A stretch of 64,000 nt of DNA, taken from NCBI GenBank assembly GCA_903862715.1, contig CAIOYY010000087.1, positions 110,377 through 174,376 of the forward strand. Reading direction: 5' to 3'. The position numbers were made by a program, and so were the translations under genes. Numbering within the stretch: position 1 is the stretch's first letter; each line of letters begins with the position of its first letter. This document shows positions 52,008 to 61,621 of this stretch, piece after piece. The notes beneath the pieces are model-generated. The model had not been told where the DNA came from. It worked only from the letters and a program-made list of their open reading frames with translations, and did not search any database. This stretch comes from an uncultured Alphaproteobacteria bacterium. GTDB lineage: Bacteria > Pseudomonadota > Alphaproteobacteria > Micropepsales > Micropepsaceae.

Positions 52008-52994
52008 ATGTCGAGAATACGATCGCGCGTTCTTCTGGGTTCAGCCATAGCCATTGCGCTCGCCGCTGCGGCCTATGCCGCCCTTGCTCCCGCGGACGGA
52101 GCAAGCTGGAGCGTAAAGGGCACCATGCCCTTCGCGCGCGCGGAAATCGCTGTCGCAGAGCATGGCGGCAAAGTCTACATCATGACCGGTCAGTCGCCCG
52201 GCGTAGAAGCGAATGGCTTCATCCAGGAATACGACCCCGCATCCGGCAATTGGCGTGATCTTTCCTTCATGCCGACCGTTGCCTCGCATGCTGGGGCGGC
52301 CGTGCTGAACGACAAGATTTATCTCGTCGGCGGTTTCGTCGCCAATGTGCATGTCGGCGCGGTCGCGCGCGTCTTCGAATATGATCCCGCCGCCGACAGC
52401 TGGCGCGCCGTGGCGCCGCTCGCCGCGCCGCGCGGGTCCGCTGGCGTCGTGGCGCTAAACGGAAAAATCCACGCCATCGGCGGACGTGACCCGGCGCTGA
52501 ACGTGGTTGCCACGCATGAAATATACGACCCCGCCACCGATAGCTGGTCCTATGCCGCGCCGCTGCCCGTGGGACGCGATCATCTCGGTATCGCGGTCAT
52601 CGACGGATTGATCCATGTCTTCGGCGGACGTACCGGGGCATCCGTGGCGCTGGTCGGCAATCACGATGTCTATGATCCGGCGACCGATGTATGGACCAGC
52701 GCGGCGCCGCTGCTGACGCCGCGCAGCGCAGGAGTTGGCCTCGCAATGGATGGCCGCATTATCTATGCGGGCGGCGAATGCAAGGACGCCACCACCAGCC
52801 CGCGCCTGACCTTCGACGAGGCTGAACTCTACGATCCCGCGTCGGATACATGGGAGGCGCTTCCGCCCATGCCACAAGGCATTCACGCCGCGGCAGGCAT
52901 TGTGGTCGGCGAGGAAGCTTTGTTCATCGGGGGCAATGGCGGTTGCGGCGGCGAGCTTCCGCAAAATCAGATTCTGGCGCTGACCTTTCCCTGA
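52008..52994 (+). CDS. secreted Kelch-repeat protein
   Basis: Signal peptide; repeated (V/I)xxxGG...YDPAtDsW motifs. Confidence 0.88.
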   Translation: MSRIRSRVLLGSAIAIALAAAAYAALAPADGASWSVKGTMPFARAEIAVAEHGGKVYIMTGQSPGVEANGFIQEYDPASGNWRDLSFMPTVASHAGAAVLNDKIYLVGGFVANVHVGAVARVFEYDPAADSWRAVAPLAAPRGSAGVVALNGKIHAIGGRDPALNVVATHEIYDPATDSWSYAAPLPVGRDHLGIAVIDGLIHVFGGRTGASVALVGNHDVYDPATDVWTSAAPLLTPRSAGVGLAMDGRIIYAGGECKDATTSPRLTFDEAELYDPASDTWEALPPMPQGIHAAAGIVVGEEALFIGGNGGCGGELPQNQILALTFP

Positions 52995-53047
52995 CGGAGA
53001 GCCTTGCGCGGGCCCCCATCCGCGGAGAGACTTTCGCGGTACCGACT

Positions 53048-54208
53048 ATGACCGCCTTCGATCGGGATGCTGGCGCGCACATGGAATTCCGGCGGCATTA
53101 TCTGGGGATGCTCGGGATAAGTACGGCGATCATTGTCGCCCTTCTCGCTTTGTCCTAGGAGAGCGCGATACGCAATCCCTATGTGCAGTTTTTGGTCGAT
53201 TATGATCTCGGCTTCCTGCGCCGTGCCTTTGCCGGGGAAATTTTCTCCCATTTTCTTCCCGAGGTGTCGCAGTTTTCGGTTGGCGGCGTCGGCGCGGGAG
53301 CAATCCTTCTCGCAGGGGTGCTCTATCTAACGCTGTTCCGCAGGGATTTCGGCTTCACACGCGCTTCATTGCCGCTTCTGGTCTTTATCATTGCCTCTCC
53401 CTTCTTTTTCAAAATGTTCGCGCGGCACCTTGGGTATTTCGACATATACGGATTCATTCTCGCCTGCGTGGCGCTCCTTCTGCCCTTGAGAAAAGCTTAT
53501 CCGGCGATCATTACGCTGGGAGCGATCGCCCTGATCCTCACCCATCATCTCCATTTCCTGCTCTATATTCCGCTTATCGGGTTCGTCTGCCTGCTCCGTT
53601 ACCTGGCGGAGCGGCGACGCCTTGCGGCATGAGAGAGGGTATATGCCGCCATCTGCATGTCCGGTGTCGGTTTCGCATTTATGGCGGTGCTGCTGTGGGG
53701 CGGCGCACCGGTCCCGCGCGAAATATTGCTGGAACATATGCAGTCGCGAGCCATCGACGGATTTGACTCCAACCTTGTCGAAATCTGGTATCGCAGCATT
53801 TTCGACGAGATGCGCCGCACCTTTGCGCGCCTTGATGAGCAGGCCGTATTTCTTCCGCTTTATCTGTTGACGCTGCTTATTCACTGGCCGCTATTCGCGG
53901 CCCTTGCCGGTGGGTTACGCGCGCTCAAAGAGAAATCGCACCGCGTTATCGTGTATGCGGGTCTCGCCGCGATCTGCCTTGGCTATTTCGCCATCTTCGT
54001 GATGATCTTCGATTATAATCGCTGGCTATCGAATTGGGCCGTCTGCATGATCCTGGCCTTGCATGCGATTTCCCGCCTGCCCTCCAGCACACCAAACCCC
54101 ATGCACATTGCCGTCGACCGGCGGCGCAACATCTATCTCGGCTGGCTTGTCGCGCTGGATTTTCTTGGGGGGCCCGGAACGCCCGGTTTTCCTCCGGGGC
54201 TGCTCTGA
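53048..54208 (+). pseudogene. polytopic membrane protein gene interrupted by in-frame TAG (53156-53158) and TGA (53630-53632)
   Basis: Three consecutive open segments all in the same frame (387 codons) encode continuous TM-rich protein across both stops, with no frameshift. Confidence 0.8.
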
Positions 54209-54224
54209 GCCAAGCATCAAAGCA

Positions 54225-54257
54225 AAAAGCCCGGTCTTGTGGACCGGGCTTTTCTTT
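54225..54257. terminator. Rho-independent terminator
   Basis: AAAAGCCCGGTC...GACCGGGCTTTT. Confidence 0.85.
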
Positions 54258-54261
54258 TGGG

Positions 54262-54334
<73 letters not shown>

Positions 54335-54419
54335 TCATTAAGGGTGCGGGGTATAGGTGATCGACCATGCTCTGTCCACCCCCTTAGGGACGACTAGAAT
54401 AGGCTGTAAAATCCGGGGT

Positions 54420-54974
54420 TTAAGCAGCCCGTCCGGCGGCGCGGCGTTCCGCAAGCCGCGACGGGATATCGGAGATCTCATAGGCGCCAAGTTTGAGTGC
54501 GGCGGCGATGGCGACCTGCGCGCAGGCCATCGCGTCCTCGGCGGCGTTGTGGTGCTTGAAGGTAATGCCGAGGTGGCGCGCGAGATGGCCGAGCGCCTTC
54601 GACTTCAGTTCCGGCCAGACCTGCCGCGCGATCATCAGTGTGCAGAGGAAATCCATGCTCGGCGGCTTCACACGGTAGGATTTCGCACAGCCGTGGAACA
54701 CGCCTTGGTCGAAACCGGCATTATGCGCAAGCACCAGCGCGCCTTCGAGATCGCCCCGGAACTCTTCCAGCACTTCCGGGAATTCCGGCTTGTCCCAGAC
54801 ATGATCAGCGGTAATGCCGTGGCACCAGGTGAAGGTGAAATTCATGTCGCGCGGGCGGATATAACGTTCCTCCACCCGCGTGATGGTGAGCCCGTCGATC
54901 CAGGCCAATCCGATCTGGCAGGCATTGCCCGGTTCCGGACAGGCCGTTTCAAAATCGAGAGCGATGATTTTCAT
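54420..54974 (-). CDS. 3'-5' exonuclease (DnaQ-like)
   Basis: MKIIALDFETACPEPGNACQIGLAWIDG; LVLAHNAGFDQGVF; HHNAAEDAMACAQV. Confidence 0.92.
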   Translation of the reverse strand: MKIIALDFETACPEPGNACQIGLAWIDGLTITRVEERYIRPRDMNFTFTWCHGITADHVWDKPEFPEVLEEFRGDLEGALVLAHNAGFDQGVFHGCAKSYRVKPPSMDFLCTLMIARQVWPELKSKALGHLARHLGITFKHHNAAEDAMACAQVAIAAALKLGAYEISDIPSRLAERRAAGRAA

Positions 54975-55027
54975 GACCGGACCATATTTGAGTCGGCACT
55001 CTATCGACAACCGGTCTCGAGACAGCA

Positions 55028-55063
55028 AAAAGGCCCCGTATCGTGAAGATACAGGGCCTTTTG
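55028..55063. terminator. Rho-independent terminator
   Basis: AAAAGGCCC...GGGCCTTTT inverted repeat, T/A-rich flanks. Confidence 0.75.
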
Positions 55064-55079
55064 TCCTTAGGCGAAGCGA

Positions 55080-56216
55080 TCAACCAGGATAGACCGGTAC
55101 TGTAACCCGGTCGCCGAATACGGCCTGAAGGCCGGCAATCGCGCAGGCTTCGTCACCGCCGCCGGCACCGCCGCCGACGCCGAGCGCACCGATCAGTTCG
55201 CCATCGACGACGATCGGAAGGCCGCCGGATACGGCGTAGAAATTATACCAGAACACCGAACGCGGCATTCCCGACGGATCATTGCGAAGGCCGGCGGCGC
55301 GCACCGAGGTCGGCTGCTTGGTCTTGAGCGCCGTCTGCGCTTTCAACATCGCCGTATACATATTGTTGTAAACCTGTCCGTCCATCCGTTCGGAATGTAC
55401 GAAATTGCCCGACGGATCGAGAATGAACATCGACATCGTGCCGCCATGCTCCGCCGCCCAGGCGCGGCATGCCACAGCCACGCCGCGCGCGGCTTCACCC
55501 GAAATCTGGTTGGCGTCATAGATGCGGCCAGCCGCAGGTCCGGAGACAACGAATTCCGGCGGAAGGTTGGACGCTGGCGGATTGGCGATGCGGAAGGTCG
55601 GAACCGGCGCAGGATTGGCAGGCTCCGGCTGCTCGGGCTGCGGCAGATCTTCGAGCAGCGGCGGCTGGGGGCCGAGCACTTCCGTCAGCGCTTTATGGGC
55701 GCAGATTTCATCGCTCCAGCCTTCGGCGACACGCGGGGCGGAACCGCCCACGCCAATCGCGCCGATGAGCTGATTGTTGACGATGATCGGAAGGCCGCCC
55801 GAATTCGGGAAAAAGCCCAGTTGAATCTGTTGAAATTCCGCGAGGGGATTTTCGATCACGCGGTTCATGCGGTCCTTGCTCGGGATGCGGCCCATAAGCG
55901 CCGTACGCGCTTTCATTTCGGCCGTCGCAATCTGAATCCAGCCCTGACCATCCATCCGGTGCATGTAAACGGTGTTGCCGTCATTATCGAGAATATGAAT
56001 GCTGACCTGCACATTCTCTTCCGTCGCAAGACGTTCGCACGCCTGTGCGATGCGCTCGGCCGTTGCAAGATTGATCGTCGTGTAGTCGAGAATCTCTGCC
56101 GCCGTTTCGCCCGACACGACGAATTCGGCGGGAACATTCTGCGCGCTCGCGCCCGCCGCGATGGCCATAACCGCAACGGCCGAAAGCAATCCCATTCCAT
56201 AATAGCGTTTTTTCAT
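55080..56216 (-). CDS. secreted two-domain GlcG/HbpS-like protein
   Basis: Signal peptide ending GASAQ; two tandem domains with PAEFVVSG / PPEFVVSG starts and GGLPIIVNNQLIGAIGVGG / GGLPIVVDGELIGALGVGG. Confidence 0.87.
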   Translation of the reverse strand: MKKRYYGMGLLSAVAVMAIAAGASAQNVPAEFVVSGETAAEILDYTTINLATAERIAQACERLATEENVQVSIHILDNDGNTVYMHRMDGQGWIQIATAEMKARTALMGRIPSKDRMNRVIENPLAEFQQIQLGFFPNSGGLPIIVNNQLIGAIGVGGSAPRVAEGWSDEICAHKALTEVLGPQPPLLEDLPQPEQPEPANPAPVPTFRIANPPASNLPPEFVVSGPAAGRIYDANQISGEAARGVAVACRAWAAEHGGTMSMFILDPSGNFVHSERMDGQVYNNMYTAMLKAQTALKTKQPTSVRAAGLRNDPSGMPRSVFWYNFYAVSGGLPIVVDGELIGALGVGGGAGGGDEACAIAGLQAVFGDRVTVPVYPG

Positions 56217-56386
56217 TTGTTACCCTCCCAATGCGAAGAATGCCTTCGCCGTGAGGCAATCTTGCCCCTTCACCGGTAACGGTACAACCGCCGCAAGACG
56301 GTTCGCACCGCAGCAAAAAGGCCCCGCGCCAACATGACGCGAGGCCTGTTTCGCACTGCCGCAAAGGCGAGAGGGATCAGAACGGA

Positions 56387-57037
56387 TCAGTCACACGTTC
56401 CGCCCGTTGCGGGATCCGGGCCCGCGCCGCCGCGGCACCAGATCGGTTCGCCGGTAAAGGGATGGCGCGGCGGCTCGACGGGAAGAAGCGCCGGCTGCGG
56501 ACCGATCACTTGTGTCAGCGCATGATGGGCGCACATTTCATCGGTGAATTCCGGGGAAGCGGGCGCGCCGCCAACGCCGACACTGCCGATCAACTGATCA
56601 TTGACCACAATCGGCAGACCACCGGAATTGGTGAAAAGCCCATGCGCGCTCATCTGATACAGTTCATAGAATGGATTCATTCGCGCCTGATTCATACGCG
56701 CATGCGAGGGCTCGCGGGTGAGAAGCGCGGTGCGCGCTTTCATTTCCGCGGTGCGAATATTGTTCCAGCCTTGGCCATCCATACGATGCATATCGACATG
56801 GTTTCCGAACTGATCGAGGACATAGATGCTGACGCTTGTATTGTGTTCGGTCGCAAAGGCCACGCAGGAATCGACAATCGCTCGCGCGGTTGCCGCATTG
56901 ATCTGATTGAATTCCCTTATGTCACGTGCGGCTTCGCCCGAGACCACGAATTGTTCCGGCACATCCTGCGCCGATGCGCCCGCCGCCAGACAAAGTCCCG
57001 CGGAGAAAATCGCTGCCCCTAAAATGCTCTTTCTCAT
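56387..57037 (-). CDS. secreted GlcG/HbpS-like protein
   Basis: Signal peptide; PEQFVVSGEAA; GGLPIVVNDQLIGSVGVGG; DEMCAHHALTQVIGPQPALL. Confidence 0.88.
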   Translation of the reverse strand: MRKSILGAAIFSAGLCLAAGASAQDVPEQFVVSGEAARDIREFNQINAATARAIVDSCVAFATEHNTSVSIYVLDQFGNHVDMHRMDGQGWNNIRTAEMKARTALLTREPSHARMNQARMNPFYELYQMSAHGLFTNSGGLPIVVNDQLIGSVGVGGAPASPEFTDEMCAHHALTQVIGPQPALLPVEPPRHPFTGEPIWCRGGAGPDPATGGTCD

Positions 57038-57170
57038 TTCCACCCTCCGTAACGCGAAGAACGGCCTTCGCCCGTAGCCATCTTGCGTAGCCCTGAGAGG
57101 CCGTCAACGGGCGGATCTGAAACCGGTACGTTTTACCGATGAACCGTCAGTGCAAGGACGCGGCCAAGGC

Positions 57171-57614
57171 CTACCAGTTGGCGGTGTTGGGCATGGATGC
57201 CCAGGGTTCTTGCGGCGCGAGACGTTCGCCCTTTTGCAGCAATTCGATGGAAATGCCGTCAGGCGAGCGCACAAACGCCATCCAGCCATCGCGCGGCGGA
57301 CGATTGATCGTAACGCCTTTGTCCATCAGGCGTTGGCAGACTGCGTAGACATCATCGACCGCAAAGGCCATATGGCCAAAATTGCGCCCACCCGTGTAAT
57401 CCTCGGTGTCCCAGTTATAGGTCAGTTCCACCATTGGTGCTTCGGCGTTCGAGCGAGCCCGCGCCTCATCACTCGGCGCCGCGAGATAGACGAGGGTGAA
57501 TCGTCCCTTCTCGTTCTCGGTCCGGCGAATTTCCGTAAGGCCGAGCTTGTCGCAATAGAAAGCGAGGCTTTCCTCGAGATCTTTTACCCGAACCATGGTG
57601 TGCAGATACTGCAT
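57171..57614 (-). CDS. gloA: lactoylglutathione lyase (glyoxalase I)
   Basis: MQYLHTMVRVKDLEESLAFYCDKLGLTEIRR...LTYNWDTEDYTGGRNFGHMAFAVDDVY. Confidence 0.93.
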   Translation of the reverse strand: MQYLHTMVRVKDLEESLAFYCDKLGLTEIRRTENEKGRFTLVYLAAPSDEARARSNAEAPMVELTYNWDTEDYTGGRNFGHMAFAVDDVYAVCQRLMDKGVTINRPPRDGWMAFVRSPDGISIELLQKGERLAPQEPWASMPNTANW

Positions 57615-57656
57615 CGACGTCCTCTCAATCGGCGCTCTCACGGAGCCTGTTTCGTT

Positions 57657-59096
57657 TTAGCTTAAACCAAGGGGCGGCGTTCCCGCACGCCAAATTTCCG
57701 CGTTCAGATGATCGGCGGCGTCGGCTTTCAGTCGCTCGGGAACGACAAATGTTTGTCCGGCCCGGAGTGCATCCAGCATGCGCCGGCGCGATATTTCCGC
57801 CGACGTGAAGGCCAACGTCTCCAGCCAGGCGAGATTGACGGGCGCAGGTCCGTACAACGACGAAAACCGTTCGGCCAACACCAGTTGCTCAAGCGTACCG
57901 CCAAAAAACCAGTCCTGCTGATTTTTTCCTGGATCGATCGCATCGAAACGAGGGTTGGCCGGCCAGAAAGGCTCGTCCAAGGTTCGGCTTCCCCGCTGCA
58001 GGATTGCGGAAAAAGCATAAAGTGCATTTACCGTATGAATGCGCCGCCCTGTTTCCCAGCTTGCGCGCGCAAGGGTTGAGAGCCGCGCAAGCGTCGGACG
58101 CGTTTCGCAAAGCCGGGCAAGCGTCTGCTCGGAAAATTCCAGCGCAGCATGACGCTCGTTCAAAGGGAGCGCCGCGTCCTTCCATGCTGCGAGACCGGCG
58201 AGGGCATCTCGGTAAAGTGGATCGAGCGGTGTGTGTTTCTCGAATAGTCCCGTGAACGCGTCTGCATAGGCAAAGCGGCGCGGCGCTTCGAGCGCTTTGG
58301 CGCGCGCCGCTTCATCCGGAATCCACTTCGGAATGGAATTGACAAGAAGTCCTTCTGCGGCGAGGTGTGCCACCCGATCCGCTTTCGCCGCGAAAAGATT
58401 GAGTTCGAAGATATCCAATGGCGCGTTCGCATCGAATGGAACGAGAAGCGGCGAGCCGCCAAGGGCGCGGAACACACGATAACCCAGCGCTTCCAGGTAG
58501 GGTAGCAAATCGAGACTGGGTTTATCGCCTGCCTTTATCTCGAACATCACCAACGGCGAGTGGCGGGAAAAGAACGCCTGCGCTCCCTTTACGATACGCA
58601 CCTCTTCGCCTTCGGCATCGATCTTGACCAAGTCGGGGGACGGCCAATCCCTTATGTTGTCATCCGCATCAAGCGAGGTAATGGAAATGTTCTCACCCGT
58701 GCCGCGGCCGCCGAGGCTGTGAAGTTCGCCTGAACCGCCATGAAACAGAAAACCGTAACGTGGTGTATCGGAAAGCGCGGCAGGAAGGATATCCAGGTTC
58801 GTGAGGCCGTTTGCCTCTACGCTCCGCCGCAGATAACTGCGCGCCTCCGCTGCGGGCTCATAGGCGTAGACATGCCCACCGGGACCGACTTTGCGTGCCG
58901 CCGAAACGGCATAGACTCCGAGATGAGCCCCAATGTCGATGACGCACATTCCCGGTCGCAGCCACGCGTCGAGGAAGATGACCTCCTTCTCAAACCATTT
59001 TTCCTGCTCTAACAGGACGTAAGTCGTAATCGCCTCCAGAGAGGGCGGCACGACCAGAATGGTGCCGCCGGCAAGACGGAGCGATAGTGCGTCCAT
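57657..59096 (-). CDS. FkbM family methyltransferase with long C-terminal extension
   Basis: MCVIDIGAHLGVYAVSAARKVGPGGHVYAYEPAAEARSYLRRSVEANGL...DLVKIDAEGEEVRIVKGA. Confidence 0.87.
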   Translation of the reverse strand: MDALSLRLAGGTILVVPPSLEAITTYVLLEQEKWFEKEVIFLDAWLRPGMCVIDIGAHLGVYAVSAARKVGPGGHVYAYEPAAEARSYLRRSVEANGLTNLDILPAALSDTPRYGFLFHGGSGELHSLGGRGTGENISITSLDADDNIRDWPSPDLVKIDAEGEEVRIVKGAQAFFSRHSPLVMFEIKAGDKPSLDLLPYLEALGYRVFRALGGSPLLVPFDANAPLDIFELNLFAAKADRVAHLAAEGLLVNSIPKWIPDEAARAKALEAPRRFAYADAFTGLFEKHTPLDPLYRDALAGLAAWKDAALPLNERHAALEFSEQTLARLCETRPTLARLSTLARASWETGRRIHTVNALYAFSAILQRGSRTLDEPFWPANPRFDAIDPGKNQQDWFFGGTLEQLVLAERFSSLYGPAPVNLAWLETLAFTSAEISRRRMLDALRAGQTFVVPERLKADAADHLNAEIWRAGTPPLGLS

Positions 59097-59221
59097 AGAA
59101 CCGGAACCTTTTTCAAAAAGCGGCTACGCCGTATCAGATCTGGGTGCGAATCGGGAGGCAGCCGGGAACCGAAGGGCGTCACCGCCGCTTTCTATATAGC
59201 CCCCGCTTTGCCGGATTATCC

Positions 59222-60109
59222 ATGCTTCGCGCCGTCTGGAAAACCCTACAGGAATCCGTCGACATTTTCTTCGCGGCTTCGGGCCCTACGCGGGGCGCGG
59301 CGATCTCCTTCTACGCGGTTACAGCCTTCGTTCCCGTGCTCGTCATCGCCATTGCCATCGCCGGCTTCTTCTTCGGCGAAGAGGCGGCGAGGGGCCGTAT
59401 CGTCTATGAGCTCCGCGGACTGATCGGCGAGGACGGCGCCGGACTTCTTGAGAGCGCCATCCAGAGCGCGTCGAAGTTGTCGGAAGGTACCTTCGCCACT
59501 CTGGTCAGCATCGCCGGTTTCGTCGTCATTTCTTCCGGCGTTTTTCTTGAACTGCGCGACGGCCTGAATGACATCTGGAAAGTACAGCCGCGAGGCGAAA
59601 CGCTTTCGCGCTTTATCAGGGCGCGCGCCGCTAGTTTTGGCCTCGTTGTTGCGATGGGATTTCTTCTCCTGATTTCGCTGGTCACCGACGCGGCCATTAC
59701 ATTCTTCACGGATGCGCTCAATGCGCGCCTGCCCTTCGGCGCCGCGATTCTGAGGGGACTGAATTTTTTCGTTTCCTTTGCCATCATCGCTGCCGTCTTC
59801 GCCGCGATCTATCGGATTCTGCCCGCGAAGAACCTGACATTCCGCAATGTGGCGCTGGCCTCCATCGTTACGGCAGCTTTATTTCAGGTTGGAAAGGTTC
59901 TGATTGGCACTTATCTTGGAAGCGGCAGCGTCGGATCGAGTTATGGGGTTGCGGGCGCGCTTATCGCCCTTCTTTTCTGGGTGTATTACTCGGCGCAGAT
60001 TTTTCTGTTCGGAGCCGCGCTGTCGCACGTTCTGTTGCGAGAACGCCCCGATCTTACCGGCAGGGAGATCCCCACCCGAGAAGAGCAAGTCCCTTACGCC
60101 CCAAACTAG
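59222..60109 (+). CDS. YihY/BrkB family membrane protein
   Basis: GAAISFYAVTAFVPVLVIAIAIAGFFFGEEAARG...GSVGSSYGVAGALIALLFWVYYSAQIFLFGAAL. Confidence 0.92.
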   Translation: MLRAVWKTLQESVDIFFAASGPTRGAAISFYAVTAFVPVLVIAIAIAGFFFGEEAARGRIVYELRGLIGEDGAGLLESAIQSASKLSEGTFATLVSIAGFVVISSGVFLELRDGLNDIWKVQPRGETLSRFIRARAASFGLVVAMGFLLLISLVTDAAITFFTDALNARLPFGAAILRGLNFFVSFAIIAAVFAAIYRILPAKNLTFRNVALASIVTAALFQVGKVLIGTYLGSGSVGSSYGVAGALIALLFWVYYSAQIFLFGAALSHVLLRERPDLTGREIPTREEQVPYAPN

Positions 60110-60119
60110 CGATGCACCG

Positions 60120-60159
60120 AAAATGAACAAGGCCCCGAAATCGGGGCCTTGTTCATTTT
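60120..60159. terminator. bidirectional terminator between convergent genes
   Basis: Perfect inverted repeat AAATGAACAAGGCCCCGA-AA-TCGGGGCCTTGTTCATTT. Confidence 0.88.
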
Positions 60160-60174
60160 GCGCGAACGAAATGC

Positions 60175-60741
60175 CTAAGGATCCTGCGTGAGCGGCGGCT
60201 GTCCGCCGATCACTTCTTCCAGCGCACGATGGGCACATATCTCGTCGCTCCATTCCGGTGGGCGGGCATTGGAGCCGCCCACCCCGATGAAACCGATGAT
60301 TTGATCGCCAGCCCAGATGGGAAGCCCGCCCGCATTAGGGAGCAATCCAAGATAGATCTCCCGCGTGGTCGCATTAGGATCGCGCGTCACATTGTTCTGA
60401 CGCAGATGCGTAGGCGCGCGTGTCAACCGTGCCGTCGCGGCCTTGCGCTGGGCAAACATGACCGACGTCAGCGTGTTGCCATCCATGCGGCCGGCATAAG
60501 TAAGACTGCCGAGATTATCGGTAATGACGATCGCCATGGTTTCACCGCGCTCAGCGGCAATTCTCATGCAGGCTTTGGCAATCGCCTCGGCGGTTGCGAA
60601 ATTGATGGCATTCATTTCGCCGGTCATCGCGGCGACGTCGCTGGAAACGATAAAGCGCGGATCGACCTGCGCAGCAGCGGGCATCGACATCGTGAAAATC
60701 GCACCGAACAGGGCAAGCCGTGTGAAAATGCTATGTCTCAT
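60175..60741 (-). CDS. secreted GlcG/HbpS-like protein
   Basis: Signal peptide; VDPRFIVSSDVAAMTGEMNAINFATAEAIAKACMRIA; NAGGLPIWAGDQIIGFIGVGGS; DEICAHRALEEVIGGQPPL. Confidence 0.88.
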   Translation of the reverse strand: MRHSIFTRLALFGAIFTMSMPAAAQVDPRFIVSSDVAAMTGEMNAINFATAEAIAKACMRIAAERGETMAIVITDNLGSLTYAGRMDGNTLTSVMFAQRKAATARLTRAPTHLRQNNVTRDPNATTREIYLGLLPNAGGLPIWAGDQIIGFIGVGGSNARPPEWSDEICAHRALEEVIGGQPPLTQDP

Positions 60742-60836
60742 GTGAACCCCCGAATGGAATTGTCCGAAAGGTGTCGCCCCAAAAAACAGGGCAGAGAGGG
60801 CGTTGCCGTATGGCGAGGCCCTCTCTGTTCCACGAT

Positions 60837-61421
60837 CTAGTTGCGGGGCAGATCCTCGACCAGCGCCGGCTGCGGGCCAATGACCTCTTCCAGCGCACGA
60901 TGGGCGCAAATTTCGTCGCTCCATTCCGGCGGTCGCGGGTTCATGCCGCCGACGCCGACAAAGCCGATGATCTGATTGCCTACCCAGATGGGCAGGCCGC
61001 CGGCATTCGGGAAGTAGCCGAGATTCCATTCGCGCACTTCCGACGCCGGGTTCTGGATGACGGCGTTCATGCGAAGCTTGGAAGGACGGCGCGTGAGGCG
61101 CGCGGTTTCGGCTTTGAGTTCGGCGGTGTGGATCGCGGTGTAACGCGCCGCGCCGTCCATACGGTGCTGATGCACGACATTGCCAAAATTATCGAGAATG
61201 ACAATCGCCATACCCATATTGTGTTCGACCGCCATGCGTTCACACGCTTCCGCGATGCCTTTGGCCGTCGCGGCATTGATCATGTTCATTTCGCCGTTTA
61301 CCGCGGCGTCCTCACCGGTAATAACAAATCGCGCATCGACCTGCGCCAGCGCATTCGCGCTCGCCATTGCCGAAAAAGCGCCAACCATCAGACCGCCGAC
61401 CCAATTTTTATTGAGCTTCAT
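60837..61421 (-). CDS. secreted GlcG/HbpS-like protein
   Basis: Signal peptide; VDARFVITGEDAAVNGEMNMINAATAKGIAEACERMA; GGLPIWVGNQIIGFVGVGG; DEICAHRALEEVIGPQPALVEDL. Confidence 0.88.
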   Translation of the reverse strand: MKLNKNWVGGLMVGAFSAMASANALAQVDARFVITGEDAAVNGEMNMINAATAKGIAEACERMAVEHNMGMAIVILDNFGNVVHQHRMDGAARYTAIHTAELKAETARLTRRPSKLRMNAVIQNPASEVREWNLGYFPNAGGLPIWVGNQIIGFVGVGGMNPRPPEWSDEICAHRALEEVIGPQPALVEDLPRN

Positions 61422-61621
61422 TCTTCCCTCCCATAGGTTACTGGATGCTTCTGCGCATCTCGTCGGGGAGCATGCCAAGGCCGGGGTTCCAAGGCAATTC
61501 CGGCGCGCGTCACTGGGCGAGAACCCGCCGTTGTGACGGGCTTTTTTGCAGCAGGAACGCCCTATTCTGGGTTCGTGCGTTATAAGTTCAGTGTGCTGAC
61601 CCCAACCCCGAAGAAGGCCAA

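Noticed and set aside
30195-53632. Reassignment of TAG/TGA as sense codons
   Set aside because: Many intact genes in the window end normally at TAG or TGA, so the internal stops are better explained as local lesions or errors.
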